A program made the translations under genes and the position numbers. This document shows positions 32,707 to 41,499 of a DNA stretch of 64,000 nt, in pieces (the first letter of the stretch is position 1; every line of letters starts with the position of its first letter). This stretch comes from Anaerolineales bacterium (GTDB taxonomy: Bacteria > Chloroflexota > Anaerolineae > Anaerolineales > UBA11858). The notes beneath the pieces are model-generated. The model worked only from the letters and a program-made list of their open reading frames with translations, ran no database searches and had not been told where the DNA came from. The stretch covers positions 1 through 64,000 of the forward strand of contig JANQED010000115.1 in assembly GCA_028278545.1 (NCBI GenBank), read 5' to 3'.

Positions 32707-35289
32707 ATGCCAAAAGACGATACCACCCCGGTTCGCCGCCAATACCTGGATATCAAGCGCCAATACCCTGAATCGATCGTTTTTTTCCGTCTGGGGGATT
32801 TCTATGAGACCTTTGATGAAGATGCTCATACTGTTTCCAAGGAACTGGATATCGTCTTGACCTCTCGCAATGTCGCCAAAGGGACGCGCGTGCCCATGGC
32901 TGGTGTCCCCCATCACGCCGTAGAAAACTATCTGGGGCGCTTGATCAGCAAAGGCTATCATGTCGCCATCTGCGAGCAGGTGGGGACTGAACCGGTCAAC
33001 GGCCTGATGCCGCGAGATGTTGTGCGTGTAGTCACGCCGGGGACAGTGGTCGAGCCGGGATTGTTGCCTGGGGATGCGAACAACTACCTGGCCTGCATCG
33101 TGATCGACGAGAAGCGCGCCGGGGTAGCCTATGTTGATATCACGACAGGGGAGTTTGCCGCCACCGAGCTAAGCGGCACGAACGTAGCCATCCAAGAGAT
33201 CGTGCGCGCTGAGTTGATCCGTCTCTCCCCCGTGGAGATTTTGTATCCAGACACGCTTGCTTTCTCCAATGGACTGCCCGGGCACCTCACCCCCTGGTCA
33301 GCGTGGCGTTTTGAGCATTCACGTTGTGAAGAGGCCCTGCTGACCCAATTCAAGGCCGCCTCATTAGACGGCTTTGGTGTGCGTGGCTTGCCCCTGGCCA
33401 TACGCGCGGCTGGCGCGGTCGTGCAGTACCTCGAGGAAACTCGACCCGGGGCCCTCAGTCTGCTCACTGGCTTGAGCGCTTATCACCTCACTGAGTTCAT
33501 GACCCTCGATGCCCCCACTCGCCGCAATCTGGAGCTCACTGAGACCATTCGCGGCGAGCAGGTAGAGGGGTCTTTGTTGGGCGTTCTGGATCGTACAGTC
33601 ACGCCCATGGGGAAGCGCCTGATGCGTCAATGGGTCAGCAAGCCTTTGCTGGATGTGGATCAAATCCGTCAGCGTCAGGAGGGGGTGGAATATTTCTACG
33701 ATGACGGACTGTCACGCACAGAGGTACGCGAGGCCTTCAAACCGCTCGCCGATTTGGAGCGGCTGACCAATCGGGTGGTGGGGGGGACAGCCCAACCCAG
33801 AGACCTGCTCGCCCTTCGGGAGACTTTGCGCTTGCTCCCGGGGTTGCGGGGCCTATTCCCTCAAGGGGATGCCCCGTTAACGAACGTCCTGGAAGATTTC
33901 CATATTTGCGAGCAAGAAATTGAATTGCTGGAGAGTGCCCTGGCCGATGAGCCCCCGGCGACATTGGGCACCACTGGGGTCATCCGGGGTGGGTACGCCA
34001 AGGAATTGGATGATATCTTAGCCTCTTCTCGCCACGCCCGTGAGTGGATCAAGGATTTGGAGCCCAAAGAGCGTGAGCGCACCGGCATCTCTACGCTTAA
34101 AGTGGGTTATAACAAAGTGTTCGGCTACTACATCGAGGTCACCAAGGCCAATGCAGAGATGGTACCCGAGGAATACATCCGCAAGCAGACTTTGGTGCGG
34201 GCCGAGCGATATATCACCCCAGAATTGAAAGAATATGAGAGCTTGGTGCTCAACGCCGAAGAGCAGGTCAAAGATGTCGAGCGGCGCTTGTTTTTTGAGG
34301 TCTGCGCGCGCCTGGCTACAGCCGGGCATCGCTTGCTTTCCACGGCGCGGGCTATTGCTCAATTAGATGTGTTAGCCACGCTGGGGGAAGTTGCTGCCAT
34401 GAACGGATATGTCCGCCCAGAAGTGGTTGCAGAAGATGTATTGGACATCCGGGGTGCACGCCATCCGGTGGTGGAATTGTTGATGGTCTCCGGGAAACGC
34501 TTTGTGCCCAACGATATTGTTTATGAAGAGGGAGAGCGTGTGCGCATCGTCACCGGGCCAAATATGAGCGGGAAATCGACTTTTTTGAGGCAGGCTGCCT
34601 TGATCGCCCTGATGGCGCAGATGGGCAGTTTCGTCCCGGCGACCTCGGCGCGCATCGGCCTGGTTGATCGCATCTTTACCCGCATTGGCGCCCAAGACGA
34701 GATCCATGCCGGCCAATCTACCTTCATGGTCGAGATGGTTGAAACCGCCAATATCTTGAATCACGCCACCCAGCGCAGCCTGTTGATCTTGGATGAGATC
34801 GGCCGCGGCACGAGCACCTACGACGGCGTGTCCATAGCCTGGGCGATTGTGGAATATCTGCACAATCACCCCAAACTGCGCTCGAAAACGCTCTTTGCTA
34901 CCCATTATCACGAGTTGACTCAACTGGCCGATCTCCTGCCCGGAGTGCGCAATTACAATGTCGCTGTCAGTGAGGCCGATGGTGAGGTGGTGTTCTTATA
35001 TAAGATCATACCTGGGGGCGCAGACCGTTCCTACGGCATTCATGTGGCTCAATTAGCCGGTTTACCGCACCCGGTGATCCACAGGGCAGATGAGATCTTG
35101 CGTCAATTAGAGGCCACCTCTGGCACAACAGTCGAAATTGACCCCAATGTGCCCCAACAGTTAAACCTCTTCCCAGAGACCAATCCCCTGCTCGATGAAT
35201 TGGAGACACTAGACCTGACCACACTTTCCCCAATCGAGGCTTTAAACCGTCTCTTCGAGTGGCAGAAGAGGTTTTTGGAGGATGAATAA
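32707..35289 (+). CDS. mutS: DNA mismatch repair protein MutS
   Basis: 860 residues, full length. The mismatch-reading Phe-x-Glu is in FFRLGDFYETFDEDA near residue 35. Connector, lever and clamp domains follow. The ATPase domain has Walker A GPNMSGKSTFLRQAALI (near 618), Walker B LLILDEIGRGTSTYDG and the ATHYHELTQL motif. The tail has the usual low-complexity link and a short C-terminal helix that may mediate tetramers. It binds mismatches and recruits MutL; mutL is not in the window. The ATG has no Shine-Dalgarno sequence and a -10 box 6 bases upstream. The gene is convergent with a small lipoprotein gene, 12 bases apart, with no terminator. Confidence 0.97.
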   Translation: MPKDDTTPVRRQYLDIKRQYPESIVFFRLGDFYETFDEDAHTVSKELDIVLTSRNVAKGTRVPMAGVPHHAVENYLGRLISKGYHVAICEQVGTEPVNGLMPRDVVRVVTPGTVVEPGLLPGDANNYLACIVIDEKRAGVAYVDITTGEFAATELSGTNVAIQEIVRAELIRLSPVEILYPDTLAFSNGLPGHLTPWSAWRFEHSRCEEALLTQFKAASLDGFGVRGLPLAIRAAGAVVQYLEETRPGALSLLTGLSAYHLTEFMTLDAPTRRNLELTETIRGEQVEGSLLGVLDRTVTPMGKRLMRQWVSKPLLDVDQIRQRQEGVEYFYDDGLSRTEVREAFKPLADLERLTNRVVGGTAQPRDLLALRETLRLLPGLRGLFPQGDAPLTNVLEDFHICEQEIELLESALADEPPATLGTTGVIRGGYAKELDDILASSRHAREWIKDLEPKERERTGISTLKVGYNKVFGYYIEVTKANAEMVPEEYIRKQTLVRAERYITPELKEYESLVLNAEEQVKDVERRLFFEVCARLATAGHRLLSTARAIAQLDVLATLGEVAAMNGYVRPEVVAEDVLDIRGARHPVVELLMVSGKRFVPNDIVYEEGERVRIVTGPNMSGKSTFLRQAALIALMAQMGSFVPATSARIGLVDRIFTRIGAQDEIHAGQSTFMVEMVETANILNHATQRSLLILDEIGRGTSTYDGVSIAWAIVEYLHNHPKLRSKTLFATHYHELTQLADLLPGVRNYNVAVSEADGEVVFLYKIIPGGADRSYGIHVAQLAGLPHPVIHRADEILRQLEATSGTTVEIDPNVPQQLNLFPETNPLLDELETLDLTTLSPIEALNRLFEWQKRFLEDE

Positions 35290-35301
35290 AGGCTCACTTG
35301 C

Positions 35302-35733
35302 TCATTGGATGAGGAATGAGATATTTTCGACCAGATTTCCACCCACATACACCCGGATGACGTGAGGACCTTCTCCAAAGTCCCCCAAATTAATCTTTGT
35401 CTTCCCCAAATTGATCGAAAACTCTTCATCAAAAACCACCTTGCCATTTCTTCTGGCCTCGAAGATACATAAGCGTAGCTCGACTTCCTCCAGGCTGACC
35501 AAGTTGATCGCAAGCGAAACGGGTGTAGTGAAAACGCGCCCGGTTTGCTCGACGTTTTGCCCCCCGCTCTTGTTGACTTGATTGACAAGCTGCATCTCTG
35601 AGAAGGTATTCAGGAAGACCTGATGGTTGGCCTCGGTTTCCTCTCCACATAGTTGAGAGGGCTGAAAGGTGTCGCAAGCGGGTAATACCATCCCCAATAG
35701 GGCAAAGAGTATGGTGATCCGAAGAGATTTCAT
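35302..35733 (-). CDS. Small lipoprotein of unknown function
   Basis: 143 residues. Signal peptide with lipobox MVLPAC, then D, so it is lipid-anchored at about Cys20. The mature part has two more Cys (LCGEE, LCIFEAR) and a beta-rich C-terminus (FGEGPHVIRVYVGGNLVENISF) that looks like an immunoglobulin-like fold. No family recognised. The ATG is preceded by AGGAG at somewhat long spacing. It converges on mutS. Confidence 0.75.
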   Translation of the reverse strand: MKSLRITILFALLGMVLPACDTFQPSQLCGEETEANHQVFLNTFSEMQLVNQVNKSGGQNVEQTGRVFTTPVSLAINLVSLEEVELRLCIFEARRNGKVVFDEEFSINLGKTKINLGDFGEGPHVIRVYVGGNLVENISFLIQ

Positions 35734-35882
35734 CCTATGCTCTCCTGAGAAGATTTGTACACGATCATCGAAAAACCTGTGTGTAAGTCGAGCTTCTCCA
35801 CAGACTATATTGAAATGAGTCTCAATGAAAAAGTTCGACCTCCTATCTCCAGAAGTATAGGGTGTTTTTGAGCGTTGTCAAC

Positions 35883-35912
35883 AAAAAAGTCATCGGTGTT
35901 TCTCCGATGACT
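35883..35912 (-). terminator. Terminator after the VOC gene
   Basis: Perfect 9-bp stem, AGTCATCGG (35888-35896) with CCGATGACT (35904-35912) and a 7-nt loop. On the minus strand it is followed by a run of T. It lies 27 bases after the stop of the VOC gene. Confidence 0.9.
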
Positions 35913-35939
35913 CCTACGATTGGCGGTTATTCGGCCAGG

Positions 35940-36299
35940 TTATTGATCCATTGCCTCGTACAGGCCAATGCTATTTCCGGTTGGGTCTGAGAAAATTGCG
36001 AACCAGCCCATACCTGGGATCTCGGTTTTGGGGACTAAAGTTTTGCCGCCGTGCTCTTCGATCACCGCCAGGGTGGCCTCGATATCTTCAGTGCCAATGT
36101 GGGCCAGGGTCGTTCCGGCCGCGTTCGTCTCACTCACAGGGTTGAAACCGCCGCCGACGCCCTCACCGGGGTTGAACATGGCGTAGTTCATTTCAGGCAT
36201 CTGCTGGACCTCCCAGCCAAAGACATCGTTGAAGAACTTTCCTGCCCCTTCTAAATCGTTCGCTGAAAACTCAACGTGGACAATGGGGTGCTTGGACAT
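35940..36299 (-). CDS. VOC (glyoxalase/bleomycin-resistance fold) family protein
   Basis: 119 residues with two beta-alpha-beta-beta-beta halves. It begins PIVHVEFSANDLEGAGKFFNDVFGWEVQ and ends GWFAIFSDPTGNSIGLYE, the classical VOC pattern of 27-kDa antigen (Cfp30B)-like proteins. Candidate metal ligands are His in the first strand and Glu near the end. The substrate cannot be told. The gene has a strong promoter (36347-36375), AAGGAG and its own terminator, so it is a single-gene unit. Confidence 0.9.
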   Translation of the reverse strand: MSKHPIVHVEFSANDLEGAGKFFNDVFGWEVQQMPEMNYAMFNPGEGVGGGFNPVSETNAAGTTLAHIGTEDIEATLAVIEEHGGKTLVPKTEIPGMGWFAIFSDPTGNSIGLYEAMDQ

Positions 36300-36346
36300 A
36301 GCTATTTCTCCTTGCTTCGGTTGGATGTGGATAATGGGACGCCATT

Positions 36347-36375
36347 AATATAGTAGAATTATTCTGATCTGTAAA
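36347..36375 (-). promoter_or_regulatory. Promoter of the VOC gene
   Basis: On the minus strand: -35 TTTACA (36370-36375, 5/6), exactly 17 nt, and -10 TATATT (36347-36352, 5/6). Confidence 0.7.
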
Positions 36376-36398
36376 GGGGACAAATTTAGTCCGAAAAC

Positions 36399-36426
36399 AA
36401 AAGAGGCTGCACTCGCAGCCTCTTTT
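36399..36426. terminator. Bidirectional terminator after the aldehyde:ferredoxin oxidoreductase gene
   Basis: A 12-bp stem, AAAAGAGGCTGC (36399-36410) with GCAGCCTCTTTT (36415-36426) and a 4-nt loop, with T tracts on either strand. It follows the oxidoreductase stop by 20 bases on the minus strand and insulates the VOC promoter. Confidence 0.92.
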
Positions 36427-36446
36427 TGACGATTTTCTGCGTGCGG

Positions 36447-38624
36447 TCAAACCCGTTGTATCACCTCGACGACCTCCTGAAGATCAATGCCGAGGTCTTT
36501 GAGTTTTTCGAGGGTGGGGACCCCATTCTCATCCCAGCCGCGCCGTTTGTAGACTGCATCCGTCATTTGACGATACTCTTCGTAGCGGTGCTCACGCAAA
36601 ACGGCTATTTTCTCTTCGGTGGTCATGGCACCGGGGTCAAGTCCCAGGCGTTCTTTGAGCTGTGTGTCATAACGTTCTTGGCGCGATTCGTACTCATCTT
36701 CCGTCACAGGCCCCATCGCCCGGTAGGGGACTCGGTCATGCTCGCGGGTGCCGAAGCCCAGGCGCAGGTTGAAAACCCTCTGAAAGTTGTACACCCGTTC
36801 CGATTGAGCTAGCAGGTCTTCGGGAGTGGTTTTCTTTCCGGTTAAGCCTTCATTGAGCCAGGTATAGTTTTCAACATGCTCAGGAACTTTTTGCGGTTCG
36901 TCGGTGTCGGCATTGTTTTCGGGTTGGATGTCATTCCAGGGTAATTTGCATAAACCATGGATGGAAAACCAGGTGCGCCACATGGGGAAGTAGTGCAGTG
37001 CCTCGGCCTTATCTTCCCAGGTGGGGAGTTGTTTGTTGACCTGATCCATGAAGATCAACCAGGCTTCATCGTGCTGGCCGCCTTTTAGGGCCAGGCCATA
37101 ACCGCCTTGTTGGGCAATGGATTCTTTAGTCATATATTCTGATATTTCAAGCCCTTTGGTTTCCATGGCAATGTCGTTGAGGAAGTCTGCCTCAGCGCCG
37201 TACTCCTTGGCGAAGAACTTCTTCATATAGCGGGTGCCCTGCCCAACGGTGACTCCAAATCCCTCGCCTCGGGCCATCTGGTGGAGCAGTTCCAAAGCGG
37301 ATTCGGCGTTGCCCCAGGATAGGTCCAGGCCGCCAGTTTTTTCCGCGTCCAGGATGCCATGCTGCCAGCACTCCATCACGAAGGCCACGCAGTTGGCAAA
37401 GGAGATCGTATCGACGCCATAGGTATCGCAGTAGAAATTCAATTCGATGACTGCCAGAGGGTCGAACACGCCGATGTTGGAGCCCAGTCCAGCCACATTC
37501 TCGTATTCGGGCCCGTCTACCATGGCGTTTTGACCTTTGTAAGGCCCGGTTTGCAGCGGGAAATCGTCCACGGCGTGAGAGCAGGAGAGGGTGCAGCCTG
37601 CCCAGCAGGAGTCGTTGATGCCCTGGGTGAATTGCTCATGCCAGATAGATGAGTCGATCTTTCCGCTCTCAGGGTGCGCGCCATAGCGGAAGTTGTGAAC
37701 TGGCAGCAAATCGAAGTGATCCATGATCTCGACTAGGTGTGCGGTGCCCACTTTGCGCATCTGGTTTTGTTTGTCGTCCAGTTCGGCGATTTCTTTGTTG
37801 ATGCGTTTCCCTGCTTTGCGGATCATCAGCATATCAATGGGGGAGTTGAGGTCTCCCTTGAGGCCATTGAATTTGACGACAATCCCTTTTAGGCCTTTAT
37901 CTCTGAAGACGCGCCCTGTCCCACCGCGCCCGGCTTGTTTCAGGCGCATCTCTTTGCGGCGTACATCGTACCAGCTAAAATTCAGGCAGGCGTAATTGAT
38001 GTGTTCGGCAGCCATCCCCGCCGTTACGGTAGATACACCATATTTGCCGCGTTTGCCACCCCCGTACAGTTCCGCGAGCTCGTTGGCCAGCAGGTGCGAG
38101 TCGACGTTTTCCAGGGGAGCAGTTTCGATGGAAATATGGCCGGTATCGCCATCGATCACGATGATGACCTCACCGAAGACACTCTCAGGAGCCTTGCCTT
38201 GAATTTCGATGGCATCAAATCCTGCGAATTTCAGATAAGGAGCGAAATATCCACCGGCGTTGCTATCGATCACGCTTTTGGTAAGGGGGGAGATGGTGAC
38301 GACAGTGGATTTCCCTAAACCGGGATAGGCTGTAAGACCACCGATCGGGCCATTGGCGATCACCAAGCCATTTTCAGGATCGTCCCACTTGGTGTCGTCT
38401 CGGATAGCTTCCCATAACAGCCAGAGCGCAAACCCGCGCCCGCCAGTGAAAATGTCCTTCATCTGTTGGGTGACTGGCTTTTCTTGTATCGTGTTGTCAG
38501 ATAAATTGATATACAGGGTACGATTGGCATACCCCTTTTCCACAGGTCGAAGATCGTAGTCATATTCGTCCAAGAGTTGGTGGGCAGCCTTCAATTCCTC
38601 GGCAGGTTTAGTCAGCGTAACCAT
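36447..38624 (-). CDS. Aldehyde:ferredoxin oxidoreductase family tungstoenzyme
   Basis: 725 residues. The N-terminal AOR domain is clear (FTGGRGFALWLLWEAI, GPIGGLTAYPGLGKSTVVTISPLTKSVIDSNAGGYF in pieces, then the pterin-site region around RGGTGRVFRDKGLKGIVVKF). Such enzymes oxidise aldehydes to acids with a tungsto-bispterin and a 4Fe-4S cluster, passing electrons to ferredoxin. The cluster Cys motif reads SCWAGCTLSC, a C-x3-C-x3-C spacing, where typical AORs have C-x2-C-x3-C; the fourth Cys is in SIHGLCKLPWND. It is longer than archaeal AOR (about 605), with an extra polar C-terminal tail of about 100 residues. The ATG follows AAGGAG. No adjacent ferredoxin-like or MoaD-like partner was seen. 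Confidence 0.92.
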   Translation of the reverse strand: MVTLTKPAEELKAAHQLLDEYDYDLRPVEKGYANRTLYINLSDNTIQEKPVTQQMKDIFTGGRGFALWLLWEAIRDDTKWDDPENGLVIANGPIGGLTAYPGLGKSTVVTISPLTKSVIDSNAGGYFAPYLKFAGFDAIEIQGKAPESVFGEVIIVIDGDTGHISIETAPLENVDSHLLANELAELYGGGKRGKYGVSTVTAGMAAEHINYACLNFSWYDVRRKEMRLKQAGRGGTGRVFRDKGLKGIVVKFNGLKGDLNSPIDMLMIRKAGKRINKEIAELDDKQNQMRKVGTAHLVEIMDHFDLLPVHNFRYGAHPESGKIDSSIWHEQFTQGINDSCWAGCTLSCSHAVDDFPLQTGPYKGQNAMVDGPEYENVAGLGSNIGVFDPLAVIELNFYCDTYGVDTISFANCVAFVMECWQHGILDAEKTGGLDLSWGNAESALELLHQMARGEGFGVTVGQGTRYMKKFFAKEYGAEADFLNDIAMETKGLEISEYMTKESIAQQGGYGLALKGGQHDEAWLIFMDQVNKQLPTWEDKAEALHYFPMWRTWFSIHGLCKLPWNDIQPENNADTDEPQKVPEHVENYTWLNEGLTGKKTTPEDLLAQSERVYNFQRVFNLRLGFGTREHDRVPYRAMGPVTEDEYESRQERYDTQLKERLGLDPGAMTTEEKIAVLREHRYEEYRQMTDAVYKRRGWDENGVPTLEKLKDLGIDLQEVVEVIQRV

Positions 38625-38812
38625 GAGCTAATTTCTCCTTGTTGTGGAAGCTTCAAATGATAGTTTGAGGCCTTGAACTCTTTTGAGTAAGGAAACTTGG
38701 TAGTTTCTCTAAGAATAATTTCTGTCTCGGCCAGGTTATTATGGCCTGTTTTGAAGGTTTTTTCAACTGACGATCTTCCCATTTTGCACGATTTCGATTC
38801 GCAACCTCAGTT

Positions 38813-39802
38813 TTACGGGCGGGCCTCGCCCAACACTTTGATTTCAGCTATCTGGGGGCCGAGGCTGTAAACCGTGATGTTGAAGCCCTGTGCTTCACCG
38901 GGGGCGGACGCGCGGTTCGATTCCCACTTGCGGAGGCCAATGGGACGGCCGTCAACGTCGAATGCCAGTGCCACCAGCCAGGTTTGATTCGCGGTTTGGG
39001 CTTCCTCATCAACCATCACGGAACCCTCGACCTCACCATTGCCGTCGACAAGTTCGGTTTTGTCGATTTCGATGCTGACGTTGATATAGCGGTCGCTGTC
39101 CGGTTCGATGGGCAGTGCAGTCACCAATTCTGCTTGAGGGAAGATTTCTCCAGAAATGGGCCCCGGGAAGAATGCCACCAGTGGGATCGCTTCACCCATT
39201 GGAACGAGATTAAGGGGTGGGATGGCAAGCTGTTGATCGACGATGTCTCTTTGGAAATTGACCAGGGTGACCAGCGCGGAGACGTTTTCTAATTGCTGCG
39301 AGTGGGGATTTTCCGCCAGAACCAGGCACCACAATCCTTGAGTCGATGTCGGATAACAGCGGGGTTTGCCCAGGTCAACCGAGAGTGGTTCTGGGGTCGG
39401 GTACGCAGCCAAACTGCCTTCGCCAGCAGGGATGACGAGCTCCTCCCCAATGATTAGGAAGTTTGGGTCAATGCCGGGATTGGCTGCCAGGATTTGTTCG
39501 AGGGTGATATTGTAGCGCTGTGCGATAGCCAGCAGCGTATCCCCTGATTGAATGGCGTAAATGTGGGGTGTCGCAGTTGGCTTGGGCAGTTCAGTTGGAG
39601 ACAGGTCTTCGGTGCTGTCGCTCGTGGATGGGGTGGGAGTTGGGGCCGGGGCGGAGGTGTAGTAAGGTGTCAACAAAATTGGGCTGGGCGAAGGAGTACC
39701 TTGCTGAGCCGGCTCGACCCTGCAACCGGACAGGCTTAGGACGAGAAATATTATGCTGGACAAGATCACCCCAAACCTGGCAGGCCTGTTTTCTGCGCTC
39801 AT
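38813..39802 (-). CDS. LysM-domain lipoprotein
   Basis: 329 residues. Lipobox LVLSLSGC, then R. A Pro/Thr/Ser linker (about 35-78) leads to one LysM domain (about 79-125: IYAIQSGDTLLAIAQRYNITLEQILAANPGIDPNFLIIGEELVIPA in pieces), which binds glycan chains of the wall. The C-terminal part (about 140-325) is beta-rich and resembles the FxLYD-type domain (ENVSALVTLVNFQRDIVDQQ, then WLVALAFDVDGRPIGLRKWE). Function unknown; probably a wall-attached envelope protein. The 188 bases upstream to the oxidoreductase start show only short weak repeats. Confidence 0.83.
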   Translation of the reverse strand: MSAENRPARFGVILSSIIFLVLSLSGCRVEPAQQGTPSPSPILLTPYYTSAPAPTPTPSTSDSTEDLSPTELPKPTATPHIYAIQSGDTLLAIAQRYNITLEQILAANPGIDPNFLIIGEELVIPAGEGSLAAYPTPEPLSVDLGKPRCYPTSTQGLWCLVLAENPHSQQLENVSALVTLVNFQRDIVDQQLAIPPLNLVPMGEAIPLVAFFPGPISGEIFPQAELVTALPIEPDSDRYINVSIEIDKTELVDGNGEVEGSVMVDEEAQTANQTWLVALAFDVDGRPIGLRKWESNRASAPGEAQGFNITVYSLGPQIAEIKVLGEARP

Positions 39803-39873
39803 GGGCTGAATTATACCTGTTCTTCCATCGCCAAACCCGTTCTGAACGCCAGGATGGGTCAGGCAGGTCTGTG

Positions 39874-40533
39874 CTAGAACTGCATATTCAGTTGTTGAGC
39901 GGCTTTACGGGCCAGCTTTTCAAAAATCTGTTTCAGCGCATCGGGGTCAGAGCCGGGCTGGCTGGCGGCCACGATCACCATTGAGTGCCCGCTGGCCGAC
40001 ACCCCCTGCGCGGTGACGGATACGGAGGAATACGCCAGGCCAAGATAATAATCATCAATAGCCTCCCAGGTTGAGTCTGGGGTGGTGCCAAAGGAGGTCT
40101 CGAACAACTCTCTGATCTCTTCAGAACTGGAAGGTTTCCCGCCGCCGATCATCAACCGGAAGTCGTTATCCGATTCGAAGTGGCAGTTGTTGAGTTGATC
40201 TTGTCTCACAAAGTTGAAAGTGCCATCGATAATGGCATTGAAGGCGTTTAGATCGAAGGCGTTGCAATCGGGTATCGCGGGGTTATCAGCGGGAGGAATG
40301 GGCGCACCGGTTTCTGGCACATCCGCGGGAGCCGGCTGCTCCTCGGCAGGAGCGTCGGTGGGGCGGCCGGAGTCGATTCGGGGAGTCATCGTTGGTGCAG
40401 GCTGAGGTGGCGGGGCTTCTGTCTCTGTAGCGTTGAAGGGGAGATTGCAGGCTAAGCTGGCGATCACGATCATGAACAGAATGTTGACCAACCGTAAGTG
40501 GCTTTTCCTAATCGGTAAATGTTTGGGGTACAT
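39874..40533 (-). CDS. Lipoprotein of unknown function
   Basis: 219 residues. Signal peptide with lipobox IASLAC, then N. A Pro-rich acidic linker follows (about 35-85), then a domain beginning PDCNAFDLNAFNAIIDGTFNFV with two Cys (PDCNAF and NNCHFES) that may form a disulfide. It has a helical C-terminus (GSDPDALKQIFEKLARKAAQQL). No known family recognised. GGAG lies 13 bases before the ATG. It is upstream of the LysM lipoprotein on the same strand. Confidence 0.75.
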   Translation of the reverse strand: MYPKHLPIRKSHLRLVNILFMIVIASLACNLPFNATETEAPPPQPAPTMTPRIDSGRPTDAPAEEQPAPADVPETGAPIPPADNPAIPDCNAFDLNAFNAIIDGTFNFVRQDQLNNCHFESDNDFRLMIGGGKPSSSEEIRELFETSFGTTPDSTWEAIDDYYLGLAYSSVSVTAQGVSASGHSMVIVAASQPGSDPDALKQIFEKLARKAAQQLNMQF

Positions 40534-40758
40534 GGCAGCTCTATTTTCTCCTTATGCTCTAGTCGTACATAATCTATACAAATTATATCTAATTATCGAG
40601 TGCCGGGGTGTTTCGCTTTGTGGGGAGTGCTCGGAATGTTCGTCGGGGCGCAAGTGCATAGAGTAATTTTCGAGGCTACCGTTGGCCCAGGTATCTTGTT
40701 ATACACAGGTAGGCGCAGTAATAGCAATCACCCCTTTACTGTGGTATCCTTTTGGCTT

Positions 40759-41463
40759 ATGGTTTCACATCTTCACCCTGATGATGTTAGAGCTTTTTAT
40801 GGGAGTTTTGCTGCCCCAATCACCGACCTCGACTGCGGTCAAAAGTGTTCGCCATATAATCAGCGCGGTGTCCCTTTTTGCTGTGATACCCGTCATGCAG
40901 TACCCACGGCTTATCAGGCCGAGTGGCACCATTTGCGAACCAACACCGATCTATGGCATCCCTGGGAGGCTCAGGATTTAGGGGAAACCGCCAAGTTGCG
41001 AGAGGCCGCACCGGATGGGATGGTGTTGATCGAATGTCTGGGTCATCATCATTGCCAGCGAGCTTACCGCTCGATAACCTGCCGGGCATTTCCCTTTTTC
41101 CCATACATAAACAGCCTCGGCGAGTTCAGTGGCCTGGCTTATTATTGGGAGTACGAGGATAGATGCTGGGTGATCAATAATCTTGCCGTAGTCACAACGG
41201 ATTACCGTCAACAGTTTGTTGAGATGTACGATGCCCTGTTTGATAGGGAGCCGGATGAGTGGCAAAATTTTGGCCATCAATCCCGGCTTATGCGCCAGGT
41301 CTTCGCAGAGCGAAAACGCACCTTGCCGCTGCTGCACCGGGATGGAGGCATTTACCAAATCATGCCCAACGATGAGCGGCTGCAACCCATATCCCCGGGA
41401 GACTTGCCCAAGTTCGGGCCTTACGAAATCGCCGATCGGATGCCTTTTCCCGATGAGCGATGA
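40759..41463 (+). CDS. Cys-cluster protein resembling the YkgJ/FliB family
   Basis: 234 residues from the ATG at 40759; the frame extends to 40600 but the upstream part is not protein-like. Conserved-looking Cys groups are DCGQKCSPYN, GVPFCCDT, IECLGHHHC and ITCRAFPFFPYI. The order C-x3-C, CC, then C near R-A-Y-R-S and CR-x-F-P recalls the C-x2-C-x2-CC metal-chelating family (YkgJ, FliB). Zinc or iron binding is therefore likely. No Shine-Dalgarno sequence is visible; a -10-like TATCCT ends 8 bases before the ATG. It is followed closely by the two ABC exporter genes, so the three probably form an operon. The exact function is unknown. Confidence 0.65.
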   Translation: MVSHLHPDDVRAFYGSFAAPITDLDCGQKCSPYNQRGVPFCCDTRHAVPTAYQAEWHHLRTNTDLWHPWEAQDLGETAKLREAAPDGMVLIECLGHHHCQRAYRSITCRAFPFFPYINSLGEFSGLAYYWEYEDRCWVINNLAVVTTDYRQQFVEMYDALFDREPDEWQNFGHQSRLMRQVFAERKRTLPLLHRDGGIYQIMPNDERLQPISPGDLPKFGPYEIADRMPFPDER

Positions 41464-41499
41464 TCATTGTCTAGAAGTCAATCTTCAGCATTCAATGCC

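Noticed and set aside
38910-38925. tRNA T-loop-like sequence (GGTTCGATTCCC)
   Set aside because: It lies in the LysM lipoprotein coding region and no cloverleaf can be drawn around it.
41467-41499. TTG start of the first ABC exporter subunit
   Set aside because: The ATG at 41500 is more usual; the 11 extra residues show nothing conserved. It remains possible because the TTG is close to the upstream stop.
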